Source of the DNA: CAYSWS01 sp964434935
GTDB taxonomy: Bacteria; Patescibacteriota; WWE3; UBA101185; UBA10185
Length of the DNA stretch: 52,918 nt
Reading direction: 5' to 3'
Assembly (NCBI GenBank): GCA_964434935.1
Contig: CAYSWS010000005.1
Location: forward strand, 1 to 52,918
In this document: positions 1 through 8,480 of the stretch, one piece after another
Layout: each line of letters opens with the position of its first letter
Position numbering within the stretch: the stretch's first letter is position 1
Notes under the pieces: model-generated
Seen by the model: the letters and a program-made list of their open reading frames with translations, nothing else
Told to the model about the DNA's origin: nothing
Database searches by the model: none
Translations under genes and position numbers: made by a program

Positions 1-54
1 CAGGCTATAATAGAAAACTATCAAATTCCCAAAGAGATCTTTGTGGCCAGTTAA
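1..54 (+). CDS. C-terminal end of an upstream gene (partial)
   Basis: An open frame runs from the first base of the window to a TAA at 52-54 and gives the last 17 residues of a protein ending in PKEIFVAS. The next gene starts one base later (TAATATG), the tight spacing of a translationally coupled operon, so the missing gene probably belongs to the same sugar or cell-surface pathway as the guanylyltransferase. Too little is present to name it. Confidence 0.5.
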   Translation, partial: QAIIENYQIPKEIFVAS

Positions 55-55
55 T

Positions 56-1135
56 ATGAAAATGCTAGTTGCCGCCGGAGGTCAGGGTACCAAGATCTGG
101 CCTCTGAGCACCAGAAAAAATCCTAAACAATTTCAAAGGGTCATCGGAGATGAGTCTTTGTTTTCGAAAAATATCAACATGCTGCTGAAAAAGTATGAGC
201 CTGAGGATATTTTCATCTCCACCAAGCAAATGTATAAAAAGCTGGCCAGGGAGCAAGCACCGAGCATTCCTGAGGAAAACTATATTTTAGAGCCTGACGC
301 GCCCCAGGGTCGAGGACCGGCTGAAGGCCTCGCTTTTTTGGTGTTGTCCATGAAGTGCCCGGAAGAGCCCTTTTCCATCATGCAGGCTGATTGTCTTTAT
401 TTACCCCCGGAACAGTATTTGGCCACGCTGGAGGTTATGGAGAGGATCGTGCGCCGGGAGAAAAAGCTGATTTCTGGGGGTTTTGAGCCGGGATTTCCGG
501 TGCTGGGAGTGGATTATCTGCTGCTGGGAGATGAGGTAGCGTCCGATGAGGGTGTAGGTGTTTTTAGGGTAAAAAAGTTTTTAGGTAGGAAAAATGACCT
601 GGCTGAAACATCGGACATGCTCAAAACTGAGAAAGCGGTCATTCACACCAACTTAAATACCTGGTTCCCGGATCTTATGCTGGAGGCTTATAAAAGGTAC
701 AAACCTCAGTGGCACGAAAAACTTATGGAGATCAAAGAAGTGCTGGAAAGCGGAGGAGATTTTGAGACCATAGAGGCCATTTACGGCCTTATGGACAAGG
801 GATCAACGGAAGAGGTTACCCGTCACGTGTTCGAAGAAGGATTTATTGTTACCTATCCTTTCAAATGGGTGGATATAGGCACTTGGGACTCTGTTTATCG
901 CCACCTATCCAGTAAAAATGAGGTTTATGCGGAAGGAAAGGTGGTGGCGCTGGATTCTTCGGGCACATTAGTTAAAAGCTCAAATCCGGAGAAATTGATA
1001 GCCGTTTTGGGTCTAGAGGATATGGTAATTGTGGACACTGATGATATACTTTTCATTGCCCCGCGGGATAAGGTGGGCAATATCAAGGATGTTCACCAGG
1101 CTTTGCTGGATAAAGACCTGGAAAAGTTTTTGTAA
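56..1135 (+). CDS. mannose-1-phosphate guanylyltransferase
   Basis: Predicted to make GDP-mannose from mannose-1-phosphate and GTP in the cytoplasm, feeding surface glycans. The nucleotide-binding signature of the family is at the N terminus (AAGGQGTKIWPLS followed by PKQF), with Lys in place of the usual Arg after GT. FKWVDIGTW near residue 275 is the conserved metal and sugar binding stretch. At 359 residues it has only the pyrophosphorylase domain and a short C-terminal part; the isomerase domain of bifunctional ManC proteins is absent. I chose ATG 56, directly after the upstream stop. A TTG at 41 in the same frame has an AAAGAG a few bases before it and would add five residues. mscL follows after 23 nt and is probably co-transcribed. 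Confidence 0.85.
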   Translation: MKMLVAAGGQGTKIWPLSTRKNPKQFQRVIGDESLFSKNINMLLKKYEPEDIFISTKQMYKKLAREQAPSIPEENYILEPDAPQGRGPAEGLAFLVLSMKCPEEPFSIMQADCLYLPPEQYLATLEVMERIVRREKKLISGGFEPGFPVLGVDYLLLGDEVASDEGVGVFRVKKFLGRKNDLAETSDMLKTEKAVIHTNLNTWFPDLMLEAYKRYKPQWHEKLMEIKEVLESGGDFETIEAIYGLMDKGSTEEVTRHVFEEGFIVTYPFKWVDIGTWDSVYRHLSSKNEVYAEGKVVALDSSGTLVKSSNPEKLIAVLGLEDMVIVDTDDILFIAPRDKVGNIKDVHQALLDKDLEKFL

Positions 1136-1158
1136 GAAAAGGAGGTGTTTGGAAAAAA

Positions 1159-1464
1159 ATGAAGGGATTTTTAGAATTTGTCAGAGAACAAGGCGTCGTG
1201 GGTTTGGCCATCGGTTTTATTTTGGGAGGAGCCGTGTCTAAAGTTGTTTCAGCTTTGGTCGAAGATATAATAAACCCCGTACTGGGTATTATTTTGGGAT
1301 CTGTAGGTGGTTTGAATGCCGCTGTGCTTCAGATAGGTCCGGTGGCCATAAAATACGGACATTTTATTGGGGCCTTGATCGATTTTACCGTCATAGCTTT
1401 TGTGGTCTACTACATTTTTAAGGGCTTGGAGGGCAGGATAGATAAAAAGAAACAAGTAAGCTGA
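1159..1464 (+). CDS. mscL: large-conductance mechanosensitive channel
   Basis: Predicted membrane pore that opens under membrane tension and releases solutes on osmotic downshock. The first helix has the MscL pattern (FVREQGVVGLAIGFILGGA, then a TM1 end reading DIINPVLGIILG), and a second membrane helix covers about residues 65-88. At 101 residues it is shorter than the usual 130-140: the periplasmic loop and the C-terminal helical bundle are cut down. A strong Shine-Dalgarno AGGAGGT lies 12 bases before the ATG. It is the downstream gene of the guanylyltransferase operon and is followed by tRNA-Ser. Confidence 0.9.
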   Translation: MKGFLEFVREQGVVGLAIGFILGGAVSKVVSALVEDIINPVLGIILGSVGGLNAAVLQIGPVAIKYGHFIGALIDFTVIAFVVYYIFKGLEGRIDKKKQVS

Positions 1465-1479
1465 AAATTTGCTTAGCTT

Positions 1480-1569
1480 GGAGGGATGCAGGAGTGGTTT
1501 AACTGGCTCGCCTGGAAAGCGACGCGCCTAGAAATGGGCACGGGGGTTCGAATCCCCCTCCCTCCGCCA
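1480..1569 (+). tRNA. tRNA-Ser(GGA)
   Basis: The acceptor stem GGAGGGA pairs with TCCCTCC, followed by discriminator G and an encoded CCA. The T arm is GGGGG-TTCGAAT-CCCCC. The anticodon loop CTGGAAA gives GGA, and a long variable arm (GCCTAGAAATGGGC) is the class II hallmark of serine tRNAs. The anticodon stem has a mismatch at its outer pair. Confidence 0.93.
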
Positions 1570-1571
1570 CG

Positions 1572-2249
1572 CTATTTTATACTTACGACCAAGAAGTAGA
1601 AGATCAAAAATTGTAAGGGGTAGACAATGTAAAATAAGTACTTAGCTTTGGGCCCGTGTTTCCCATTGTAAGAATTAACGAATATAAGTGACAGAAGAGC
1701 TAGAGGCTGGGTTAGCGAGACCTCATTTATGACCACTTGTCCAAGATCTATCATGAGAAATAAAATTCCCACATAAATAAGAGACTGCCACAGAAACGTT
1801 TTCTTAATATCATCGAAGAATACATAAAACCCCACAATGGACAGCACACCCATTAAGCCGTAATCAGTGTTAAATACCTGAGCGAGTAACGCCAAAAAAG
1901 CTATGAGGGCAGCCGCTAGAGGTTTATTTGAGCTATTTACAAGGATCTTTATGCTTAAAAGCCCCAGGAAGAGCGTAAACAGCACGTTCAGGTGAGTGTA
2001 AGATAAGCCCACGGATTGATAAGCCAGGGAAAACGGGATCTGCGAAATGAAGGCAAAGATCAGTAAACGTGCCAGGTATCTGTCTATATTTCTGGTATGC
2101 CGCGCTCCATTGGCAATGAGCCAGGCAAACAGAGGAAAGGACAGGCGGCCTATGGCTCTAAGGACCGCTGCTTGTGGGAAAAGGAAAAACCCCACGTGGT
2201 CTATGATCATGAATAAAATGGCGATGATCTTGATGGTAAATGAGCTCAT
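1572..2249 (-). CDS. TraX family membrane protein
   Basis: A 225-residue, very hydrophobic protein with about 7-8 membrane helices. The opening (IKIIAILFMIIDHVGFFLFP, then LRAIGRLSFPLFAWLIANG) matches the TraX family, named for the F-pilin acetylase but widespread on chromosomes, where its substrate is mostly unknown. No conjugation genes are nearby, so a role in acylating a surface molecule is more likely than pilin modification. A TATAAT on the minus strand at 2264-2269 is 14 nt before the start codon, so the leader would be about 7 nt. Confidence 0.8.
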   Translation of the reverse strand: MSSFTIKIIAILFMIIDHVGFFLFPQAAVLRAIGRLSFPLFAWLIANGARHTRNIDRYLARLLIFAFISQIPFSLAYQSVGLSYTHLNVLFTLFLGLLSIKILVNSSNKPLAAALIAFLALLAQVFNTDYGLMGVLSIVGFYVFFDDIKKTFLWQSLIYVGILFLMIDLGQVVINEVSLTQPLALLSLIFVNSYNGKHGPKAKYLFYIVYPLQFLIFYFLVVSIK

Positions 2250-2293
2250 ATGCTTCTTGTCTCATTATAATACAATCCGAAAAGACCGTTTTA

Positions 2294-2302
2294 TGCTATA
2301 AT
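2294..2302 (+). promoter_or_regulatory. extended -10 promoter of the 69-residue gene
   Basis: TGCTATAAT is an extended -10 (TGN plus TATAAT at 2297-2302). The ATG follows 42 bases later, after a Shine-Dalgarno sequence. It is divergent from the traX promoter. Confidence 0.6.
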
Positions 2303-2344
2303 GAGAGCCCAAAATTCACTTTCACCAAAAAGGAGTGGAGAACA

Positions 2345-2554
2345 ATGAGCGCCGTAGAGGAAGTTATGATAGTGCAGTATTGCCAAAAACCCAAACGTTT
2401 TAGGATCGTTGGCTGTATGGGCGGGGTAATCGACCGCAGCGGTATTCTTCAACTGGACAGCATGAATGCTATGGTTTTTGAAGGCGACGATGGCTATGAG
2501 GAAGCCGTGAAGTGTATTGCGAAATCAAGCAACCTCCTCCTGCGAGAAGACTGA
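2345..2554 (+). CDS. small hypothetical protein (69 aa)
   Basis: I do not recognise this protein. It is a soluble 69-residue product with three cysteines (YCQKPK, VGCMGG, VKCIAK). It is supported as a real gene by an AAGGAG Shine-Dalgarno at about 2330, an extended -10 promoter upstream and a hairpin straight after the stop. The frame is open further upstream, but the Shine-Dalgarno points to ATG 2345. Confidence 0.65.
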   Translation: MSAVEEVMIVQYCQKPKRFRIVGCMGGVIDRSGILQLDSMNAMVFEGDDGYEEAVKCIAKSSNLLLRED

Positions 2555-2563
2555 GCCTCATGA

Positions 2564-2596
2564 GGGGCACACCGATAGAAATTATTGGTGTGCTCC
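2564..2596 (+). terminator. intrinsic terminator after the 69-residue gene
   Basis: GGGGCACACC and GGTGTGCTCC form a stem (one G-T pair) ten bases after the stop codon. The tail (ACTTCTCTT) is T-rich but not a clean T run. Confidence 0.55.
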
Positions 2597-2621
2597 ACTT
2601 CTCTTAAGAAAGAAAGTATGT

Positions 2622-2635
2622 TATACAATTGCTAA
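2622..2635 (+). promoter_or_regulatory. -10 box at the dnaG start codon
   Basis: TATACA at 2622-2627 is followed by seven bases and then ATG at 2635. Transcription would start at or next to the start codon, and no Shine-Dalgarno is present, so dnaG is predicted to be leaderless. Confidence 0.55.
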
Positions 2636-4398
2636 TGGATACTGTTTCCCAAATTAAGCAAAAACTTGATATAGCGGACATTGTGGCAGGTTATCTGTCG
2701 ATAAAGAAGTCCGGCAAGAACTATAAAGCGTTGTGTCCGTTCCACTCGGAAGACACGCCTTCCTTCATGGTTTCCCCTGAACTGCAGATATTCAAATGCT
2801 TTGGCTGTGGTGAGGCCGGGGACATCTTTTCTTTTGTCGAAAAAATGGAGGGTGTTGATTTTACAAGAGCCCTTGAGATCCTGGCTGAAAAAGCCGGTGT
2901 GAAGATAGAGAACCGCGAATACGACCCCAACCAAAAGAAAAAGGTCAAGGTGTTTGCGATCAACGAAGCCACAGCTGACCTTTACCACAACTTATTAACT
3001 AAGCACAAAGCCGGGCAAAAAGCCCTAAATTATCTAAAAAAAGACAGAGGTTTGGACGATAAGACCATCAAAGCCTTTAGATTGGGCTATGCTCCTAACA
3101 ACTGGGACACTCTGCATCAATTACTGCGTAAAAAAGGCTACGCAGATGAAGATCTCCAGCTTTCCGGGGTGGTTATGCCTAAAAGATCGGAAAAAGGCTT
3201 TATTGACAAGTTCAGAGGGCGGGTCATGTTTCCTTTTGTCGATGTTTCGGGCAAGATAGTGGGTTTTTCCGGCCGGGACATTGTGGGCAGGGACCCAAAA
3301 TACTTAAATACTCAAGAAACCATCGTTTTTAACAAAAGTGCCTATCTTTATGGGCTGGAAAAGGCCAAGGTGAGCATAAAAAAGGAAGGGGCTATTTTTG
3401 TGGAGGGACAAATGGATGTGATAAAAGCCTGGCAAAACGATATAACTAACGTAGTGGCTGCTTCGGGCACGTCATTGACCGCGGTGCAGCTGAAAATAAT
3501 CGCTAGGTATACCAAGGAGTTGACCTTTTGCTTTGATTCCGACGAAGCCGGCCTTAACGCCACCACTAGAGCTGTGGGCCTGGCCGAGCCTTTCGATTTT
3601 GATGTCAAGGTGGCTATGATCCCTGAAACGTATTCAGATCTGGACGATTATTTAAAAAAGAGCACAGCGGCGGCTAAAAAGACGCTTAAGAACCCGGTGC
3701 CCATCTACGATTTCTTCTTAGCTGGAGCGTTTAAAAAGTTCAAGAAGGAAACGGCTTACGGCAAAAAAAGAATAGTTGAGTATCTGGCCCCGGTATTTTC
3801 GAAGATAGGCAGCACCGTGGTGCTGGACCATTATGTCAAAGAGCTGGCGGAAGAGACCTCCATCAGCGAAGAAGCTATTAGAGAGTCATTAAAGTCTCCG
3901 GGTAAGTTTGAGGCGAAAAAAAAGGAAGAACCTAAAGAGAACGGTGACATAAAAAGCCGGCTCAAAAAGTCACCGGAAGAGTATCTGCTGGCCCTGCTCT
4001 TCAAAGCCAAGCTTGACACTATGGGACAATTCTTGTATAAACTTGATTCGCAGGATTTTGCCGTAGAGAGAAACAGGGAGCTGTTCGAACATTTTAAAAA
4101 ATATGTTGATAGCAAGCCTGAGGAGTTTGATATAAAATACTTTACAGGCGAGCTTGAACCTAAATTGAAGGAAGCTGCCTTGGAAATGTATCTTTGGGAC
4201 TTGGAGGATCTAGCCTCCGACAGGATATTATTTGTCAGAGAAATAGAGTCAACCCTTTCTCGTATAGAGACAGACTCTGTAAAGAGAAGGTTGAAAACCA
4301 TAAGTGAACAAATAAAGCTGGCGGAACTGGAAAATGATACCAAGAAACTGGAAGAACTTTCTAAGCAGTTTAGTGAGCTATCAAAGAAACTAGTTTAA
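2635..4398 (+). CDS. dnaG: DNA primase
   Basis: Makes the RNA primers for chromosome replication. The N-terminal CHC2 zinc finger is complete (C34, H37, C55, C58), followed by the RNA polymerase core with the Toprim motifs VEGQMD near residue 260 and CFDSDEAG near residue 300. The C-terminal third, rich in charged residues and helical, is the helicase-interacting region. At 587 residues the length is normal. rpoD starts one base after the stop, so this is the conserved dnaG-rpoD pair. ATG 2635 is preferred to the in-frame TTG at 2629 because of the -10 box spacing. Confidence 0.95.
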   Translation: MDTVSQIKQKLDIADIVAGYLSIKKSGKNYKALCPFHSEDTPSFMVSPELQIFKCFGCGEAGDIFSFVEKMEGVDFTRALEILAEKAGVKIENREYDPNQKKKVKVFAINEATADLYHNLLTKHKAGQKALNYLKKDRGLDDKTIKAFRLGYAPNNWDTLHQLLRKKGYADEDLQLSGVVMPKRSEKGFIDKFRGRVMFPFVDVSGKIVGFSGRDIVGRDPKYLNTQETIVFNKSAYLYGLEKAKVSIKKEGAIFVEGQMDVIKAWQNDITNVVAASGTSLTAVQLKIIARYTKELTFCFDSDEAGLNATTRAVGLAEPFDFDVKVAMIPETYSDLDDYLKKSTAAAKKTLKNPVPIYDFFLAGAFKKFKKETAYGKKRIVEYLAPVFSKIGSTVVLDHYVKELAEETSISEEAIRESLKSPGKFEAKKKEEPKENGDIKSRLKKSPEEYLLALLFKAKLDTMGQFLYKLDSQDFAVERNRELFEHFKKYVDSKPEEFDIKYFTGELEPKLKEAALEMYLWDLEDLASDRILFVREIESTLSRIETDSVKRRLKTISEQIKLAELENDTKKLEELSKQFSELSKKLV

Positions 4399-4399
4399 T

Positions 4400-5596
4400 A
4401 TGCCAAAAAAAGCCAAAGATTCTAAAAATATAAAAGAAGTATTGGGGAAGAAGGAAAAAAAGACCAAGCCTAAAGCTAAGGCTCCTGCCAAAGCAAAGAA
4501 GGCGGCAAAAAAAGAGGTTAGCAACATTGACCTGCGGGAAAAGAATATCAAAAAACTTATCACTATTGGGAAGAAACAAGGGTATTTGACCCTAAGCCAG
4601 ATCATGGACCTTTTTCCTCATGCTGAGGAAGAGATAGAGATCTTGGATTATCTGTACGAAAGATTAATGGACGCCAAAATAGATGTTTTTGATGTAGAGT
4701 CCGAAAAGGAAGCTGAGAAGTTAGCCGGCATTGAGGATATTGATCTGACCAAGACCAAGCTGGATAAATCTGTTTCTTCCGATCCGGTGCGTATGTATCT
4801 GCGCGAAATTGGTAAAGTGGACCTTCTAAAAGCTGAAGAAGAGGTATCTTTGGCCAAAAGGGCGGAAAAGGGTGACCAGGAAGCAGCCGACATGTTGGCT
4901 AAGGCTAATCTGAGATTGGTAGTATCCATTGCTAAAAAATACATGGGTCGCGGTTTGCATTTTCTGGACCTTATCCAGGAGGGAAATATAGGCTTGATGC
5001 GCGCTGTAGAGAAGTTTGACTGGCGCCGGGGTTTTAAATTCTCAACTTACGCCACCTGGTGGATCAGGCAGGCTATTACCAGGGCTATTGCCGATCAGGC
5101 TAAGGTGATAAGAATTCCCGTGCACATGGTGGAAACCATAAATAAATATAAAAAGATAGAACGCGAGCTGGAACAGAAGCTGCAAAGACCGCCTACCCCC
5201 GAGGAGGTAGCCAAGGTCATGGGCATAGAGCCCATAAAAGCCCACGAAATAGAAAGGATCTCGCAAGACACTACTTCTTTGGAGACTCCGGTGGGTAAGG
5301 AAGAGGACACCCGTTTGAAGGAGTTCATAAAAGATGAAGTGACCGTGTCCCCGTTTGATTCGGCTAGCCAGGAATTATTAAAAGGTCATATTGACGAAGT
5401 GCTGGAAACTTTAAATCCCAGGGAAAGACGCGTTCTGGCTTTAAGGTTTGGTCTTAAAGACGGCAGGACCAGGACATTGGAAGAGGTAGGCCGGGAGTTT
5501 GGGGTTACAAGAGAACGTATCAGACAAATTGAAGCCAAAGCCTTAAGAAAGTTAAGACATCCTTCCAGAAGTAAAAGACTCAGGGATTATTTGTAG
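4400..5596 (+). CDS. rpoD: primary sigma factor (sigma-70)
   Basis: Main housekeeping sigma factor, directing RNA polymerase to -35/-10 promoters. After a lysine and alanine rich tail (residues 1-40) comes a region 1.1-like segment, region 1.2 (DPVRMYLREIG), region 2 with the -10 recognition helix (FKFSTYATWWIRQAI), region 3, and region 4 with the -35 helix-turn-helix (EVGREFGVTRERIRQIEAKA). Its near-perfect regions 2.4 and 4.2 fit the TTGACA and TATAAT promoters seen across this window. It is translated in a coupled way with dnaG (TAATATG). Its last 17 bases overlap the end of the convergent glycosyltransferase gene. Confidence 0.96.
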   Translation: MPKKAKDSKNIKEVLGKKEKKTKPKAKAPAKAKKAAKKEVSNIDLREKNIKKLITIGKKQGYLTLSQIMDLFPHAEEEIEILDYLYERLMDAKIDVFDVESEKEAEKLAGIEDIDLTKTKLDKSVSSDPVRMYLREIGKVDLLKAEEEVSLAKRAEKGDQEAADMLAKANLRLVVSIAKKYMGRGLHFLDLIQEGNIGLMRAVEKFDWRRGFKFSTYATWWIRQAITRAIADQAKVIRIPVHMVETINKYKKIERELEQKLQRPPTPEEVAKVMGIEPIKAHEIERISQDTTSLETPVGKEEDTRLKEFIKDEVTVSPFDSASQELLKGHIDEVLETLNPRERRVLALRFGLKDGRTRTLEEVGREFGVTRERIRQIEAKALRKLRHPSRSKRLRDYL

Positions 5597-7154
5597 GACC
5601 AATTGGCAGAGGTTTGACCTCGCCCAAATTCTCATAAATAAACACATCAGATAGAGGGATAAGATTGGGTTTAGAAAGCACGAACTCTTTTACCAAACTG
5701 AATTTCTTGGGATCAGCTAACTTATCTTCAAACTCTTGCCAGTTGTCATAATAAAATGGATATTGTTGTCTCACAGCGGGTCTGTTGTGGTTTTCCAAGG
5801 GACGCGAGGAAATGACAACATACTGATAATATTCCGTGAGGTCGGGTGTGAAGAATTGGGCATTTTCACTGGCGTAGACCGGGATCTTGTACACTTTAGC
5901 TTCCGGTAGCTTGTTCATGGGGTCTAAGCCCTCTTCGGTGTACACCAGAACGTGTTTTAGGGGGTCAATGCTGGCTTGCATCCATAGGTAAGCGGCTGCT
6001 TTTGGTGTCCAGCGCTGGAATTGTTCGAGCAAAAGAGCCGGATAATAGGAGTAGGAGAGCAAAACTATGAACAGCACACCAGTCAACATCCATTTAGACT
6101 TAACAACGTCCTTATGAGCATAGATACCGTAGGCGGCATACAGCAAAATTATAGGCAAAACCGGCAGCAACCACCTATCCACGCGCCTGTCCTGTAACGA
6201 GAAAAATACCAGGTAGACAATTACGCTTGAGATAAGAAAAATGTGGAAGTGCATGTTCTCCTTGTTTCGAACAGCTTTGTATTTACCGTAAAGAGAAAAT
6301 AGTAATACAATGGGCGTAGACATGTAAACCAAAGCGCGTACATACTTAAGTGGACTTAGATCCACAGAATCAAAGACCATGCCCGCCTCTTTGGTGAACA
6401 TGGTGAGCACACGGAAAGAAAACCTATCCGAAAGTATGAAGGAAAAGGGATTTGTTACCATGTAAACAGCCAGCGCCGTCAAAGACATGCCGGCCAGGCC
6501 TTTATAGTCTTTTTTCACCCAGAATATATAAAGATATAAGGGAAAAGTGATCAAAGTTGTTATTTTGGTACCTACGGCCAGGCCTAGAAACAACCCCGTA
6601 AGGACCGTGAACAAACTGTCCTCCTCTTTTTTATAGTAAAGGAACAAGGTCAGATAAGAAAACAGCAGTAACGTGGCCTGCATGATGTCGGCGTTAACAT
6701 AGTGAGCATGCACAATAAGCTTCCAATTTAGTGCCGCCAGGACAAGAGTAAGAAGCAGCACCTTTCTTTTGTGAAATAATTTGCAGGCCAAGACACCCAT
6801 GCCCGCTACTAGCATCATAGAAATTAACGCATTAACCACCCGGAAAAAGACGAAAAGATGGAATTTATCAAAGCCAATACTCAGCAAGTTCAAACTTTTA
6901 CTAAAAGCCATGTTAGCCAGCGTATAAAAGTAGACTGGGAAAGTACCATAGACAAAAGAAATGGGAATTAGCTTGTAGTAATCATTATTCTTGATAATAT
7001 TCCTGATCTCGTAGGTGTATTTAATGGCTGGTTCGGTGAATTCAGGTTCGTCAGCGTAAAAACTGTGGGGCAATCCGAACTCAATGTGGTACAACCTCAA
7101 TACCAAGCCGCTAAGCAGGATGAAAATAAGCAAAAAGTAGTGTTTTTTCTTCAT
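5580..7154 (-). CDS. membrane glycosyltransferase, GT39/ArnT-like
   Basis: A 524-residue integral membrane protein with about ten helices. The first extracellular loop has the acidic pair ADEPEF (about residues 34-39), the catalytic signature of GT-C enzymes such as protein mannosyltransferases and ArnT, which move sugars from polyprenyl-phosphate carriers to proteins or lipids outside the membrane. The C-terminal about 130 residues are soluble and extracellular. It starts inside the stop codon of pgi (ATGA overlap), so the two are co-translated. The acceptor and sugar cannot be told. Confidence 0.8.
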   Translation of the reverse strand: MKKKHYFLLIFILLSGLVLRLYHIEFGLPHSFYADEPEFTEPAIKYTYEIRNIIKNNDYYKLIPISFVYGTFPVYFYTLANMAFSKSLNLLSIGFDKFHLFVFFRVVNALISMMLVAGMGVLACKLFHKRKVLLLTLVLAALNWKLIVHAHYVNADIMQATLLLFSYLTLFLYYKKEEDSLFTVLTGLFLGLAVGTKITTLITFPLYLYIFWVKKDYKGLAGMSLTALAVYMVTNPFSFILSDRFSFRVLTMFTKEAGMVFDSVDLSPLKYVRALVYMSTPIVLLFSLYGKYKAVRNKENMHFHIFLISSVIVYLVFFSLQDRRVDRWLLPVLPIILLYAAYGIYAHKDVVKSKWMLTGVLFIVLLSYSYYPALLLEQFQRWTPKAAAYLWMQASIDPLKHVLVYTEEGLDPMNKLPEAKVYKIPVYASENAQFFTPDLTEYYQYVVISSRPLENHNRPAVRQQYPFYYDNWQEFEDKLADPKKFSLVKEFVLSKPNLIPLSDVFIYENLGEVKPLPIGPTNNP

Positions 7155-8428
7155 CGACCTGTAAGAATTTTTCTTGTTTCTTGTTTATAACTCTCCACAC
7201 TGGGCTGGTCAAACGCGTTCACCCCCAAAAGCTTACCCAGCATCATCATTTCCATCATCTTGAACTGCATGTACTGACCTAGAGCGCTGGGGGAGATATC
7301 GTCCAGGATTATCTCCATGAATGGCAAGTCCTTTTTGAGAAAAGCTGCCTTCACGCCGCCCAGTATAGCGTTCATGATCTCGGAGGTGCTTTTTTCTTCG
7401 ACTTCGCTCAGGATCTCTAACAAGGGCTCTTGCGGCACGCTGATGTCTATTTTGGGATTTTTGGTGGAAATAAAAGTAAAGAACTTGTCCTTTATGCCGC
7501 CCAGGTAAAGTTGTCCCATGGAGTGCAGGTCGGTGGAGCCAATAGACACCGTAGGCGTAATACCTTTTCCGTCCTTGCCAATGCTTTCGCCCATGAGCTG
7601 GCGGTACCATTTGCCCAAAGACTCCAATTCCGGATGAAAGAAGAACTGATCGTGAATGAGCTTGCCTTTTATGTAGTTCAAGAAAATGACCGTAGCCGAA
7701 ATAGCCGCCGGATTTTTCAAAGTGTTGCCTATCAGACAACCCTTTCTGGCTTCCATGGCGCCTTTTAACAGCTCAGTCACATCCAGACCCAGGCAGGCCA
7801 AAGGAAACAGACCCACACTGGAAAAAGTCGAGAACCTGCCGCCTACATTTCCCGGAATGGGCAGACAGTCTATGCCCAGATCTCTGGCGGTCTTCCACAG
7901 GTCCGAATTGTAATTGGTGGTGATGACCAGACGTTCCTTGGCAAAGGGTACATTGCTGGCAATGATATCAAGGTTGACAATGGTTTCCGTGGTCTTGCCC
8001 GATTTGCTGACGGCATTGATGATCATTTCTGCCGGATCGTTGATCTTGGTTCGTAAGAATTCGTATAACTTGTAAATAAATACAGGATCATTAGTATCGG
8101 CAAAGATCATTTTGGGGAAGCGGTCTGGTTCGACCATGTCAAAATAGCCGTACATAGCATCGTATATGGCCTTGGTGCCCAGATTGGAGCCACCAATGCC
8201 TATGTCCAGAATGTATTTAAGTTTGGGCGTGGCGTACTTAGCGCGGAGTTTTAGGATCTTTTCCAAAATGTCACCGTCAAAAGGCAGATTGATGGAACTT
8301 TCCTCATACATGTAATTATCCGCCTTTGCTACCTTGTTAAGCCTTTCAATGTAGGGCTCAAGATTTGGAGCCTGGGCAGACAATTCTTCCTTGGTCACAT
8401 GCGCTGTGTCTTCGAACCTAAAGATCAT
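7151..8428 (-). CDS. pgi: glucose-6-phosphate isomerase
   Basis: Interconverts glucose-6-phosphate and fructose-6-phosphate. The phosphate-binding motifs GIGGSNLGTKA (about residue 77) and SKSGKTTET (about 141), the GGRFSTFSSVG loop, GESIGKDG and the C-terminal QPSVESYKQ lysine are all present. At 425 residues it is the short bacterial form. A TAGAAT box lies 13 nt before the ATG, giving a leader of about six bases. The membrane glycosyltransferase overlaps its stop codon by four bases. Confidence 0.94.
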   Translation of the reverse strand: MIFRFEDTAHVTKEELSAQAPNLEPYIERLNKVAKADNYMYEESSINLPFDGDILEKILKLRAKYATPKLKYILDIGIGGSNLGTKAIYDAMYGYFDMVEPDRFPKMIFADTNDPVFIYKLYEFLRTKINDPAEMIINAVSKSGKTTETIVNLDIIASNVPFAKERLVITTNYNSDLWKTARDLGIDCLPIPGNVGGRFSTFSSVGLFPLACLGLDVTELLKGAMEARKGCLIGNTLKNPAAISATVIFLNYIKGKLIHDQFFFHPELESLGKWYRQLMGESIGKDGKGITPTVSIGSTDLHSMGQLYLGGIKDKFFTFISTKNPKIDISVPQEPLLEILSEVEEKSTSEIMNAILGGVKAAFLKKDLPFMEIILDDISPSALGQYMQFKMMEMMMLGKLLGVNAFDQPSVESYKQETRKILTGR

Positions 8429-8480
8429 ATGCGATGAAATAATTCTATCATTTGCGGGGGATTAAATGTTCTAATGTAGA